Assembly: GCF_018143015.1 (NCBI RefSeq)
Contig: NC_054751.1
Location: 34,241,847 to 34,305,846, forward strand
Direction of reading: 5' to 3'
Length of the DNA: 64,000 bases
From: Lytechinus variegatus
Taxonomy: Eukaryota; Echinodermata; Echinoidea; Temnopleuroida; Toxopneustidae
Every line of letters begins with the position of its first letter. The stretch's first letter is position 1. The translations under genes were made by a program, and so were the position numbers. This document shows, one piece after another, positions 35,536 to 47,640 of this stretch. Under the pieces are notes generated by a model. The model was not told the DNA's origin. It did not search any database and worked only from the letters and a program-made list of their open reading frames with translations.

Positions 35536-35990
35536 TATTTCAGGGGCGGATCCAGCTTTTTATAAGGGGTTGGGGGTTGGGGGTGGTATGCGAGGGAGCG
35601 TAGCGACCGAGTCCATGCAAGCGGAGCGAGCGAGGGAGAAGGGTGTGGGAGGGGGTGTCCCCCTTCCCACAGTAGGGAAAATTTTTGAAAATCTGTGTGT
35701 GAAAATGGCGTTTTCTTGCATCTAAAACACCACTATTTTTGGTATAGAGGTCGTTGCCAAATTAACCCCCATGAAAATTTGTAAAATTAAGTTGCATTTT
35801 CCTGCAATGTAAGGCCAGTTAAACAAAGAATTGGGGACCTTGGAATAATAATCAATGAAATAAATACATAGAAATAGAATAAAATAATATTACAAGTTTT
35901 GAAAAAAAGATAAGATTAAAAAAATGGTCCCCGGTTTTTTTTTTTTTTTGGGGGGGGGGGTGCAACCCCCCCTCTAGATCCGCTTCTGTA
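35536..35990. mobile_element. Non-autonomous element with GGCGGATC ends
   Basis: TTTCAGGGGCGGATCCAGC on the left and CTAGATCCGCTTCTG on the right form an imperfect inverted terminus. The interior holds G-rich and GAGCG-repeat sequence and a long poly-T/poly-G run at 35938-35960. The open frame at 35459-35725 lies over its left half and is not a gene. Confidence 0.5.
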
Positions 35991-37090
35991 TTTTTACATT
36001 GTCGATTTTTTAAAAATGTATTTTTATCTTGATCTCTTGAGGAGAAATACTAGCAAATGAAACTTGAATGTTAGCGCTTCATATACTTCTTAGGCGGACG
36101 CTTAATTACGTAATTACCACCACACTGCACTGCAGTTCAGTCCAGACTCTTCAATTAAGTCTGTCTACTGCACTCATTCAATGAACAAGGTTATGATATG
36201 GTCTACTGCCTGAATTGGGAATGTGATTCTAAAGGTAGTATAGGTAAGCATAACAAAGTTGTACAATTGGGGGTAGTTTTGAACTTAGTTTTAAACAGAA
36301 ATCATTGGAACAGGTCGTTCCGAATTCCGCCGTCGACTCTTAATGGAAATAGCCGTAGATAGGCCAGTCCCACACATACCAATTCGTGTTTGTTTAAAAT
36401 AAAAAGACATGAACTGCAAAGTCCGAGATCTAAATCAAATCAAATACCGTGGGATTTCTCTTGCAATCTTTTGTTGAATAGTCCAGAGAAGATTTCATGT
36501 TTTTGGTGAATTATGAATAATCGATATAGGCCCTATTTCTTATTTGTTATACATGTTATATCTTTTGAATCTTTTGATTTAGAATTTTATGTTCACGACA
36601 GACACCATGGACACAGGACATTATCATTGACATTCAGATTGAGGTAATGTTAGATCTTTATAAGTTCAAGAATGGAAGTTTACGTTTATCACTATCAGTG
36701 TCTTGTGTCATGTGTGTGTCGTTAGTTGTTGGACGATAACTATAATTTATGATTATTTTATGAAATATGGGCACCAATAAATGCGATACCTTTAAAATGT
36801 ACTTTAAGTTTAACTTAAAGTACATTTTTGCTTTTACATCAGCCGCACCAGCAAATAGCTTTGCTGCGGTTGTATTTCCCGTAACAAAATCCTCATTGGA
36901 GGAACCAAGATATTTCATTTCCATTTCTATCAACCCTGAATTGCCCGATATTCTCTCTTATACATTGCTCCTCCGCAGGCACAAGCCCGAGGGTTAGACC
37001 ATAAAGAACAGCTGTGATATTACATAAGAGCAGCTCTGCCTGTAGTAGGCCTTTCAGAATTAAAGTATTGTATTTGATATTTAATGAAGT
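35991..37090. other. Non-coding, with two notable palindromes
   Basis: TAATTACGTAATTA at 36103-36116 is a perfect palindrome of homeodomain-type TAATTA sites. A 35-bp odd palindrome lies at 36794-36828. Overlapping minus-strand open frames at 36658-37102 match nothing I recognise. Confidence 0.4.
36794..36828. repeat. Perfect 35-bp palindrome
   Basis: AAAATGTACTTTAAGTT is followed by one central base and its exact reverse complement, without mismatch. Confidence 0.9.
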
Positions 37091-37143
37091 TTTCAAAGGC
37101 ATATTTTATTTTGAAATTCAATGTTAAATTGTTTTCAAATTCA

Positions 37144-37472
37144 TATGAAGAAAATCGGCCTTGAAAAAGGAAACTGTTAAAGAGAATAAAAGTGATTGCA
37201 TGCGTTGGAGGGCCGCAGAGTTTGATTGAATTTCCTCGCTGCATATGCAGTAAAGAAAGAAAGAAAGGAAGAAAGAGAAAGAATTAAAGATAGAAGCCGA
37301 AGGAAGGAAGGAAGAAAGAAAGAAAAACATTTAAAGAAACAAAAATAAACACAAATAAACGAACGAAGAAAATCGGCCCTGAAATAAGGAAAGTATTAAA
37401 GAGAAATAAAAATGACTGCATGCGATGGCTAGCGAGTTTGCTCGAATCAGCGCGCTGTGTATGTAATTGCAG
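37144..37472 (+). repeat. ~110-bp direct duplication flanking a GAAA/GGAA purine tract
   Basis: GAAGAAAATCGGCC(C)TTGAAA... through CTGCATGCG...GAGTTTG occurs at 37144-37250 and again at 37364-37470. The two copies are separated by a GAAA/GGAA simple repeat at 37252-37328. Confidence 0.75.
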
Positions 37473-37540
37473 TTTAATTTTTTTCAGACTCATTGAGGTC
37501 GAGAAACACATGTTTAGATACTTAAATAACAGGCCCCCTG

Positions 37541-37715
37541 GGGGCCGTTTCATAAAGCTGTTCGTAAGCTAAGAGCGACTTCAAGAACGACTGGTGAACC
37601 TTTCTTACGCGCTTAACCATCGCCAATGTATATACCATTTACCACAAGAAAGGATCACTTGTCGTTCTTAAAGTCGCTCTTAACTTAAAAACAGCTATAT
37701 GAAACACCCACCTGG
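37541..37715. mobile_element. Hairpin MITE (GCCGTTTCATAAAGCTGTT ends)
   Basis: The left GGGCCGTTTCATAAAGCTG...AGAGCGACTTCAAGAACGAC matches the inverted right GTCGTTCTTAAAGTCGCTCT...ACAGCTATATGAAACACCC. About 175 bp with arms of about 65 bp. A small related fragment is at 11490-11545. Confidence 0.8.
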
Positions 37716-37913
37716 GGTGATTTAGGTATTCCATGGTTCGTAATGGGTTTGCCTTCTATAATGATGCTTTTGCCTCATGGAAGGAAAAGTAAACATCATT
37801 GAGCTGTGGAAATCTTGTGATTTAACTGCATTTTATCAACTAAATTTGTAGGAAGGTCATTATGTATTCGCTATTAAGTGTCAACCAAATACATATGATC
37901 ATTTTATGTTTTT

Positions 37914-39331
37914 AGCTCATCTGGCCTGAAGGGCAAGATGAGCATATGCCGTGGCGTCCGTCATCCGTCGTCTGTCGTCCGTCCACAATTTCAAATTACT
38001 ACTACTTCGCCATTTCAAGTCCGATGTCCATTCTGTTTGCATTATATGATAGCATTAGGTGGGGGATTCAAAACTTCTACACAGAATTTTGAAATTCGTT
38101 AAATATGCTAATATATGCGCATTTTTCAAAATTCACAAAAAATGCTTCTTCTTTATTTGTTGAACGATTTTGAATTTTTTGCTTCCATCTGGTAGAGCTT
38201 CATGAGGTTCACCAAAGTTTCTACACAGAATTTTGACCAGAACAATTTTTATGCTAATTTATGCGAAATTATTTTATGCAAATTTTAAAAAATTCACATA
38301 AAATGCTTCTTCTTTATTTGTTGACCGAATTTGATTTTTTTTCCTTCCATCTGGTAGAGCTTCATGAGGTTCACCAATCTTCTACACAGAATTTTGATTA
38401 GAACAATTTTTATGCTAATTTATGCGAAATTAATTTATGCAAATTTTGAAAAATTCACATAAAGATCTTCTTTTTTATTTGTTGACCGAATTCGATTTTT
38501 TTTCTTCCATCTGGTAGAGTTTCATGAGGTTCACCAATCTTCTACACAGAATTTTGAAATTTTGATTAGAACAATTTTTATGCTAATTTATGCAAAATTA
38601 ATTTATGCATATTTTTAAAAATTCACATTAAATGCTTCTTCTTTATATGTTGACCGATTTTGATTTTTTTTCTTCCATCTGGTAGAGCTTTATGAGGTTC
38701 ACCAATCTTCTACACAGAATTTTGAAATTTTGACTAGAATAATTTTTATGCCATTTAATGGAATATAATTCATTCATATTTTTAAAAATTCAGATAAAAT
38801 GCTTTTTCTTCTTTAATTGTTGACCGATTTTTACTTTTTTTCTTCTTCCATTTTGTAGAACTTTATGAGGTTCACCAAACTTCTACACAGAATTACAAAG
38901 AAATGTTTTTTTTTCTTCTTCATTTGTTGATCAATTTCAATTTTGTTTGCTTTATATAATAGTGCGAGGTGGTGATACAAAATTTCAACATAGAATTTTG
39001 AAACTCATTAAATATGCTAATTCATTCATATATTTTCAAAACTCACCAAAATTAAAATTACTTATTTATTTGTTGATTGACTTTGGTTATTTTTGTTCGA
39101 TCTGAGAGCTACATTAGGTTCACCAAGGTTCTACACAGAGTTAAGAAACTTTGACTAGATAATTAATAATACTTAATTCATATGAAATTTATTCATAGAT
39201 CACAAAAAAATGCTTCTATGTCATTTCTTCATCAATTTCAATTCTATATGTCACCAATATAATTCACTACAGTGTCAACTGGGCTGAAATTAAAATTGTG
39301 TTAAATTTTGTTGCGAGATGCCGGATGAGCT
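37914..39331. mobile_element. AGCTCATC-ended element carrying ~165-bp tandem units
   Basis: Ends AGCTCATCTGGC and GCCGGATGAGCT form a 12-bp inverted terminus with one mismatch. The interior consists of tandem units beginning ATTCACA(T)AAAATGCTTC at 38128, 38288, 38452, 38621 and 38786 (periods 160-169 bp). Each unit contains CCATCTGGTAGAGCTTCATG, AGGTTCACCAATCTTCTACA and CAGAATTTTGA blocks. More diverged units follow to about 39200. A GTCCGTCATCCGTCGTCTGT leader sits between the left end and the units. Confidence 0.85.
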
Positions 39332-42028
39332 CCACATCATTGATGTGCTAGTTTTTTACCCTTTTAGGATAGGTTTAAATCAAGTTTGACCACCATTGAT
39401 GTGAGTGTGTTGTGTCTGTGATTTCATGTACAACTGAGATGCCATGCACCCATGGATGCTTCGTACGGCATCGCTTGATTCAGTCACATGCACGGTTCTC
39501 TCTTTTCACCTCCAGTCACTTTGTACACAAGTGCGCGTACAAATTGATGAGTAATTCCTAAAACCATGATTACCATCTCTGCTCTGTAGAAGGATACACA
39601 GAATGCGTTGGCAATAATCCAAATCACAGTGAGATGGAATTTTTTTTAACCAGGAAGTGATTGAAAAACAAGCATTTTCCAACACACTACATGTATGTAA
39701 CTTGTAAGCACTACATACATACCTTGTAATATACCTTGTTGTGGGCGTAAAGTTTTACCTATAAAAACTTGTTTGCCCCTCTCCTTCCAATTTCTTGAAG
39801 TCAGTAAAGTGGAAGATAGACTAGTACTGGTTATATGATGGATTAATTAAAGTAAAGTGAAGAGAATTAACAACATAATAATTAAACACCAGCTTTCATT
39901 TTAAAACTGGGATGTCGAGGAGATTGTTTGAGTTTGAAAAAAAAACTTTTTAGAAAAAAAAATGTACTGTACATGTTTTGATTTTTAAATTATATTTGTA
40001 GACATTTAAGAATGTTCCACAGTTAAAATGGAATCCATGTCATTTTCAACAAATTTTGCACAGAGTTACTTTAGCATCTAAATATTCCAAATATGCAAAA
40101 GTTAACATGGGCTCATGTGCTTCGAGCTTTGAAGTTCACCCATTTGAAAGGTCTTGAGAAACACGTATTAAAAATCATTATGCAATTTTAGACACGACCT
40201 AACAACGTTGAGTTTATACCTCTATTACTCAGTCAAAATCCATCTAAATTTCATCAAATTTTACATAATAATTCAGAATTTTATACTTAAGATAAAGTAT
40301 TCACTCATTTCTGTTATTTTGCTCTTTAAAGAGTAATAGCACCTTCAATTTAAATATAAGGTGTGAATGATGACAAAAACATTTCTAAAAACTTTGAAAT
40401 TTATGTAAAAAATTAAAGAAGTACAGTGAATGCTTTATTCAAAACCCATGTCATTTTCACAAAAGGGAAAGGCATACTGAAGAGGTGTGAACATTATAAA
40501 TTAGGGGTTCATGTGCTTGTTTCCAAACTATCAACACTCAGAACAAATGTGCCTTTTAGAACACAAAAATGTGTCAAAGTGCTTGTATCTACATAAAGGA
40601 AAATCTGCACCACTATCCCTTTTGATCAAACTCAAGGTCATATCCTCATATTCTTTAAATACAATTGTTTACAATAATTATTGAAGCAATTAACTCATTA
40701 AGCCCCCAAATTATATATACTTATAGCTATTAAAAAAAACACTTTGTAATGAGTAATGAGAATGTTGATTGGCCCTTTAAGCCCTGCTGCTGGCCAATAT
40801 ATATACCAATAAATAATGAATGATAAATAGATAATAATTTCTATTTTCATCTCGGTCAATATATGTTCAAACTAGGTACAGTCAATCTCCCCCCATTTTT
40901 CCAAATATGCAAAAACTCCTCTTTGCACGTTTATCCATCATGACTGAGAAACTGTTATCACCTACCTGTAACTCGAACCTTTCTTCCCCCATTATCTTTT
41001 TTCTCTTCTCTGGATGATCTTGCTGGAATCCCTTGCAGGATGATTGTAGAGAATCTCATAGCAGTAATACTTTCAAATGTAAACTTAAAAAGATGTTAAT
41101 TTATCAGTATTCAAAACCAGCAAGCCAAACAAAAAACTTAAACCTAAATTGTTTAATTTCATTCTGATGATATGATGTGCGTAATGATATGTTGCACCAT
41201 CCCTGTTCCTCAACACTTAATACCTTCACCACTTAGCTTCCTCTCTCTCTCTTCATTGTACCTATGTATACCATTCATTAACCCTCTTTTTTACTTGCAC
41301 CCCCTCTCTCCTTTTAAACACTTCTCTCTCTGTTCTTTAATCACCTCTAGTTTAATTGTATTATGTTTTGTTCTCTGTTTCTTGTGTCTTATTCTTTCTA
41401 TTCCTTAGCTTTTTTTCTCTGTTCATTATTGTGCATAAGATTCTTTTCCATGTTTACATTGAAACTACATTAAGTCATGGGGACTGCCTCTTTTACAAGC
41501 CATGCTTTTTAGACAAACCTCTCTGCTTTGGTACTTATTTTCTTAGCTTTGTCAGATTGGTTTTGGTTAGAACATTTCAATTTCAGTCACTGACCGATTT
41601 TTTCATTAGTTGTTACATATAAAAAGAATTTTTAATTTTTTTTTTCTTGTTATTTGTTCGATATATTACATTTTTTATGTTTGATTGAAAATTCTGGAAT
41701 TATTTGACTTAGTAATGTTTGTTTGTATTTTATTGATGGAAATAAATAAAATCTAATTTGTTTACCAAATTTCATAAAAATGCTCAATAGCTCAATGATA
41801 ATATTTTAAAAGGGGAAATAATATGAATGAAAATGATATTATGTCGATTAAGAAGGTTCATATTGTTATCTTGATAGGTATTTTAGATCATATACATGAT
41901 CAAGTAAAAAGAAAATTGATATTTGAGTGAAAGACTACTCTGTTATATTAAGAATAACTTTGAAGTTGGGACTTCCTTAGCTCATTCACTCTTTTCATAC
42001 TTATCAGCCATCCTTCATTGAACACATA
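39332..42028. other. Non-coding AT-rich sequence
   Basis: No supported gene. CT-rich block at 41200-41420; LINE-tail-like AATAAATAAAATC near 41741. Open frames at 41172-41622 are composition artefacts. Confidence 0.4.
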
Positions 42029-42341
42029 GGCCCGTATTCTGATAGCAGGTTTAACTTAAACTCAGGTTTAGAGTTGTGGTTTAAGTATGGATAGCCAATT
42101 GTTGCATAAATTACTGGCAGTAGAGATATCATACTTCAGCTCATTTGGCTCTCAAATCATTCATTATTGTCCGGGAAGTATAAATAGATGATCGTCTTCA
42201 CCATCGATGAATCAGGAAAGAGCTCACAGTAAACATAAGAAACATACAACTTAATAAAAACTTTAATACTTTTGGCTTTCCATACTTAAACCACAACTTT
42301 AGACCTGAGTTTAAGTTAAACCCGACTTCAGAATACGGGCC
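42029..42341. mobile_element. 313-bp MITE (GGCCCGTATTCTGA ends)
   Basis: GGCCCGTATTCTGA at the left and TCAGAATACGGGCC at the right are exact inverted copies. The arms stay similar for about 60 bp through TTTAACTTAAACTCAGGT and GTGGTTTAAGTATGG. Confidence 0.9.
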
Positions 42342-42489
42342 ATACACATTAACACATACAATGTATTTGCAGGTCTTGAATAGAACCTCTAATATAGTGA
42401 TGGGGTTATATCAACATTATAAGATGAAATTCATATTGATTGATAGCTTTAACATTTTTGTACAAATATATGGACCTCTGAATTCATGA

Positions 42490-42840
42490 TTGAATGATTT
42501 GCTCATGTTGGTTGATCAAGAAGACAAATTTTCTACTAAGTACCGCCGCACGCCGAGCGAACACTCACTCCTGAAGACGGACAGTCAACCTGTCCGAAAC
42601 GTCGAGTCTCTCTACTACTCATCATCTCTACTCGCCGACGCAAGCCAGCATCTCCTCATCAGCTCTACTACTCAAGCTGTTCTCACTCAACATTCCTTCT
42701 GGTTTACAGTCCTTTTCAGGACTATTCTCAAGAAAGAATACTCTATTCTCAAATCTCCACTTTCTCGCCTATCCACTTCCTTCTCTTCTTCTATCCACTG
42801 CTTCTATAACACTCCACATGGTGTACCGTAAACCACATCA
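42490..42840 (+). repeat. Retroelement fragment with hammerhead-like core (Penelope-like candidate)
   Basis: CTGAAGA at 42571, a 7-bp stem CGGACAG / CTGTCCG closed by TCAAC, then AAACGTC. The layout resembles the conserved CUGANGA - stem II - GAAAC core of hammerhead ribozymes reported in the terminal repeats of Penelope-like retroelements. The region is open for 113 codons but Ser/Leu-rich with no domain, followed by a CT-rich stretch. Either the first stem base is unpaired or the G of GAAA is used in the stem, so activity is doubtful. Confidence 0.4.
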
Positions 42841-44271
42841 GCAATAAGAATTGGTTGTTGAACGATTTTAAAGAAAGAAAGTAGAGGGGGCTAAGTATCT
42901 TCAAATTAAAGTCTTAAAGTGTTATTGAGTTTGAAGATAAACTATTCTAGGTTATTTTTACATTGAGGTCATCGTGCCACCATGTTAGGACGGTATGATA
43001 TTATGACATCTTGTACATGAAATCTAAAGTGGAATAGGTGGCAGTAGCACATACTGCCACCTGTACAAAATCTATGGAAATTTTCATATATTTCATTTTC
43101 ATGACATCAAGATGTGCTTTTTGCTATAATTTGGTACACTAGCAATCTTGTGTAAACAATGAGAACAAGTATTGATGAAATTTATGCAAATGTCAGTTTC
43201 TATACAAGATTGTGATGGGAGCAGTATTATAGAAATCAAACCAATTTCTTATTTTCATTGTATGATTGTGGTCAATGGTTACATGATTTGGATTGTTTTA
43301 ATCTCTTTTATCTTTTTGGTGTTTGGAAAAGAAAAATAATTGAAAGACATAAAATGAATTGTGAAGTTGGTTAATTTACTAAAGAAAACTTGAGTATATA
43401 GGATCGACATTTTCCATATCTGCAAGCATAGACAAAATTGAAAGGTAATATGGTGGGCAATGCTAAACACAATAGTGCCCTCTATAGGAAAACATTATGT
43501 AGCTTTTGAAAGGTCAAGTCTGGCCTATTTGAGGTGAATTTATAACCACCCCCCAAACATGCATAGTACTGAAAATTTTATCAAAATCTGGTGTAAATTA
43601 GGAAATTAATTAGCATTTTAAAGCTAAATGATAGTATTTGCAGTAAAACACAAATTTCGTGAGAAAGTCTGTAAAACCAAGGTTAAGTATGACTATATCA
43701 TCGTGGATCTAGATATGGTACAGTTACATAAACTGAACTTTGTGAAATCATAAAATAAAGCTGAAATACGATCACACTGAAGATCGCCAACACAGATAGG
43801 CACACGTGGGACAGTGTATTATTATTGCTGGAATAAAGACCCGACGGAAGTGACCGAATCCGCGCTTATTTTGCTTATTTCTCAGCAATTACACAATTTC
43901 TTCCAGAATCCTTTGGCACATATTTTTTATTCATACAAACAGACACTTGGGTGGTCATTATATTAGATTCTGTAAAAAGTCATTTTGAGATCGTTACCAA
44001 AACTGGAATTTATCTTTAAAGCATTGCTTAATGTTCAGAAAATGTTTATATGATATGATCCCTGAGCTATATGAGAGAATAGTGAATTAGGGAATATTTC
44101 AAATCTCATTGATTTTTTTAAATTATGGAAGCATTAGATTTAATTGAAATGTACTTTTTAACAATATTTATACTCTTCAGTACATATTCACAGATGAATA
44201 AAAACCATGTTTTTATCTTTTTATGAGAAAAAGAAGAAAAATCTCATTAAGTTATTGATCAAGCTGTGTAG
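42841..44271. other. Non-coding AT-rich sequence
   Basis: No supported exon, RNA gene or recognised repeat. Confidence 0.4.
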
Positions 44272-44505
44272 GGGAGACCGGGGTTAGTTGGAACATGGGG
44301 TAAGTTGGAACACTGTAATTTTTTTTTAATGCCTGTAAAGTAAATTTATGCAATACTGCCCTCAATTTATTGCTATTAATAATACAACAGTTGTAGTATC
44401 AATAACAATAAATTGAGGGCAGTATTGCAGAAATTTACTTTACAGGCATTAAAGAAAATTAGAATGTTTCAACTTACCCCATGTTCCAACTAACCCCGGT
44501 CTCCC
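44272..44505. mobile_element. Near-perfect 234-bp hairpin MITE
   Basis: The left arm GGGGAGACCGGGGTTAGTTG...CAATACTGCCCTCAATTTAT is matched almost base for base by the inverted right arm ending ACTAACCCCGGTCTCCC. Arms are about 110 bp with a short loop around 44390. No coding sequence. Confidence 0.92.
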
Positions 44506-46500
44506 TTATACTTATTCGATGTAACATTATTATAGTTATTTTTAAAATAGATTTTTCACATATCTGGGATCAGCAAATTTGTAATTTATCCCCCCATAAA
44601 AACCACATTTACATTAATTTACATACAAGTAAAATCTTTGAGTAATATACACATGAAGCAAAATAAATAAATGTACAAAGTCATACTGTACGTATTTTGT
44701 CACTTGCTAATTGCTGGGGATCATGATATTAATCTTAAATAAACCTTTTCTGTTATCTCCATTATCTTGTAGTTATCTGACATATTGTATCAAATTATTT
44801 TTTCTTCAGATTTTGATTAGGTTAGACTTGTAATGTACTTATGAAAAGTGAGAAACACTCTCACATTATATTAAAATAGAAAACTTGAGACTTTTATTAA
44901 GAACAAAGGTCACCAGTTGTACATTAAGTTGTGCTGATATTTAATTAGTGGACAACCTTATCAAATGGCTAGCCACATTATGTCTTTGCTGTGAATGCTA
45001 ATGAATCTAAATAAATGCAATGACCTAATTGAAAATAAAATATTCATGAACATTATTTGCACCACTTTTACCACTACCCTTGAAACATATAATACAAATG
45101 CTAGTTAAAGGCCAGTGAATGACATGAGCAAAGACACTGTGTATGCCTACAAAATGAAGTATTTTCTTTTCTTTAACCTCTTTTTTATAGGTTAGCATTT
45201 GTTTTTGGTTATGACCAAAACGGGTGTGGGGTTGTAAAATGATAGAGTTTATGGGGGAAAATAAATGTTTAACTGAAGAAGGGAATAACATAAGCCAAAT
45301 CACACATCAAACAGAAGCAAACGGAGAGGAGACGAAGGAACTTAACTCTAAAGACACAGGAACAAAATAGAACTTAACTCGAAGTATGGTAGTACACTGT
45401 TTATTTGCTGGGCTAATTTGCCTCAGCTAAACTCATAATGGCAATACAAAATTAGCATATATTTAAATTTTACAGAATCAACCAATGAAAATTAAGAGAA
45501 TGGATGAGCCAACGGAAAGTGGAAAAGTCCAATTCATAAAAATAAGCAATGAGAGATAGAGGATGGAGATGAACAAGATGTTAGGATGATTACATAATAA
45601 GAATGTTGAACAAAAGAATCAGATGTGGGAATGTAATGAATGAACACATCTGAATAGGAAATGAATGACAGGAGAAGTAGGTTGAAAGTCAAATGTAAAT
45701 GGTGACAACAGAAGCATCAAAGCTGAACTAAATACCAAAGCTTGAACTGTAAATAACTAAACTATTAAAGGAAACAAAATGTCAAAATAACAGTCCTACA
45801 CAGGTAACAGTGATGCCAAAATAAAAGGAAAATGTGTCATCTAACCCTGGCTAACAATTTTCTTTCTATTAGCAGATTCCTTGTAATGCAAACTGATTCA
45901 AGCAGAAGGCCAGAAGAATGCTACAAGATGCGTTTTATGCATTTATGCTTTGGGTCAAATGTAGTTCTTCACAATGGTATTCATATAAATTGTCCAAAAG
46001 TAAATAAAGGAAGTTACAAATTGTAAGATGCAATCTTGCCATTTCAAAAAGAAAAAAAATCAGACAAGCACAGCACTAAAGGATTTTTAAAAATTATTTT
46101 CACAGAACAATTATTTCCACATCTCAGTTATTGTGAAGATAATTGAGCCATTGATGTCACGGAAATGATACAGTCACCATTTTTGTATTTCATTATATAT
46201 CAAATATCAAGAATATGATTTTATACATTTGATGATAAAAAATTGTAATGTTAATGATTTGATATGAACCATGAGTTATATTAGTAAAGAACAAATTAAG
46301 ATAGATATATAAACTCATGTTCTCACCTGAATATTTAAAATTCAGTTACTATACTATAACATATATCCTTGGGTATAAAAGATTTTGGGATGAAATTTTG
46401 AATTCTAATCTAAATGATTTTTTATTAAAACAAATAATTAGAATTTAGTCCAGAGCCTGACTTCTCACTAATCCGATTTATATTGATATCTCTATGATTT
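44506..46500. other. Non-coding AT-rich sequence
   Basis: Nothing recognised; open frames lack exon signals. Confidence 0.4.
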
Positions 46501-47260
46501 AGAGTTTACTGATGTTTTTCAGTCTCTCTTGAATTTGGCATATTTTGTATATTCATGATTCTGGTTGCATCCGTTTGTTGGAATGCTTGATTTACGAGCG
46601 AGCGTCCCCCGTTTATCTGCCCTTGAGGCTTTTTGTATCTCCTTGAGATTTTAATCCTCTGCCCGATATACCTTCCAACCATTCCAAAAGATGAGATGGT
46701 CATCTTAAGAACAGGTCAGTTGGTATCTTGTCTGCCTACATCACCCTCTTTGATTGGTTCTTGGTTTTATGTTTCATCAGAGCATCCAAGATCTTGCTTG
46801 TGTGTATGGCTGTGTTATAGAGACGCACGCCGCTGGCTGGTGTGTGTCACTGCTGTGGTTCTGTGCAGCAGTGCATGTGCAGATGGTTAAAATGAGAATG
46901 TGCATGCAGGCCGGCTGGGAGGGTGTTGTGCATGGAGATACCGCTGTCTGCTGTCTCTTATTGCGTTATTCTCCGGGATCGTAGCGAGCTGCGAGAGAGC
47001 TCATTATATCCTTTTCATTGCACGTTACCCATCATTTTCACTTCACAGTCAGCCATAATAAATCCAACCTAGTCTATCTTATTTGTCAGTTTCCGATCCG
47101 ACCGCTCTATCCATCTCCATTTTTTATTGCAGATGAGGTAAAAAGAGAGCGGTGGACTTCGCTTATAAAAAGAGGCCAAAAATCCCCATGTTTGTGATTT
47201 CTGGTGGCAAGGACGGCCGTGGGAGCTTTTAAGAGGTTTTTAGCGATTTGCATTTACGGG
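46501..47260 (+). promoter_or_regulatory. Candidate promoter region with TATA-like box
   Basis: This block is visibly less AT-rich and repeat-free compared with its flanks. It contains GCTTATAAAAAGAGG at about 47160-47174, and TSS-like sequence would fall near 47195. It precedes a good splice donor (ACGG|GTGAGT, 47259/47260). It could drive the plus-strand gene whose first coding exon is at 55442; the link is inference from position and strand only. Confidence 0.35.
47133..47259 (+). other. Candidate 5' non-coding exon
   Basis: Bounded by a T-rich tract ending in TTTTTATTGCAG (acceptor) and the donor GTGAGT at 47260. Alternatively, if the TATA-like box at 47160 is used, only about 47195-47259 is exon. 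No long open frame, so it would be 5' UTR. Confidence 0.3.
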
Positions 47261-47497
47261 TGAGTGTTTTTAAGGCATTGGTCTCGTTGTGCCTTGGCAT
47301 TCATCATTGTTTCATTGTTAGATGAGTGGGCTCTGTACTGATTTGATTGTTTTACTAAATTTGCAAAACCAATTACATATAAGATGAATTTCATATCAAT
47401 TGATGTGCGAGTGTTATGAGTTTATATGTGTTAGAGGTGCTGTGAAATTTGCCGAAATAAGGCCTTGTACTAATCTTAGATATTGACTTTCATTGAT

Positions 47498-47640
47498 ATT
47501 ATTATTACTATTATCATTTATTATTTTCTTTATGATTTATCATTATCATTATCATCATTGTCATTATCTAATACAATTATCATTCTTTTTTTATCTTTAT
47601 TATTATTTCATCCATTTCTCCTTTTCTCTTATTCTCAACC
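47498..47640 (+). repeat. ATT/CAT-rich microsatellite
   Basis: Imperfect (ATT)n and (TCAT)n runs over about 140 bp. Confidence 0.7.

Noticed and set aside
35459..35725. 88-codon frame (+)
   Set aside because: Mostly inside a non-autonomous transposon end.
36658..37102. Two overlapping minus-strand frames
   Set aside because: One runs through the palindrome at 36794; no family recognised and no splice sites that join them.
37914..39331. CRISPR-like array
   Set aside because: Units are contiguous ~165-bp repeats without unique spacers, in a eukaryotic context.
42490..42831. 113-codon frame as a gene
   Set aside because: Ser/Leu-rich, spans the hammerhead-like hairpin and a CT-rich tract; more likely retroelement terminal sequence.
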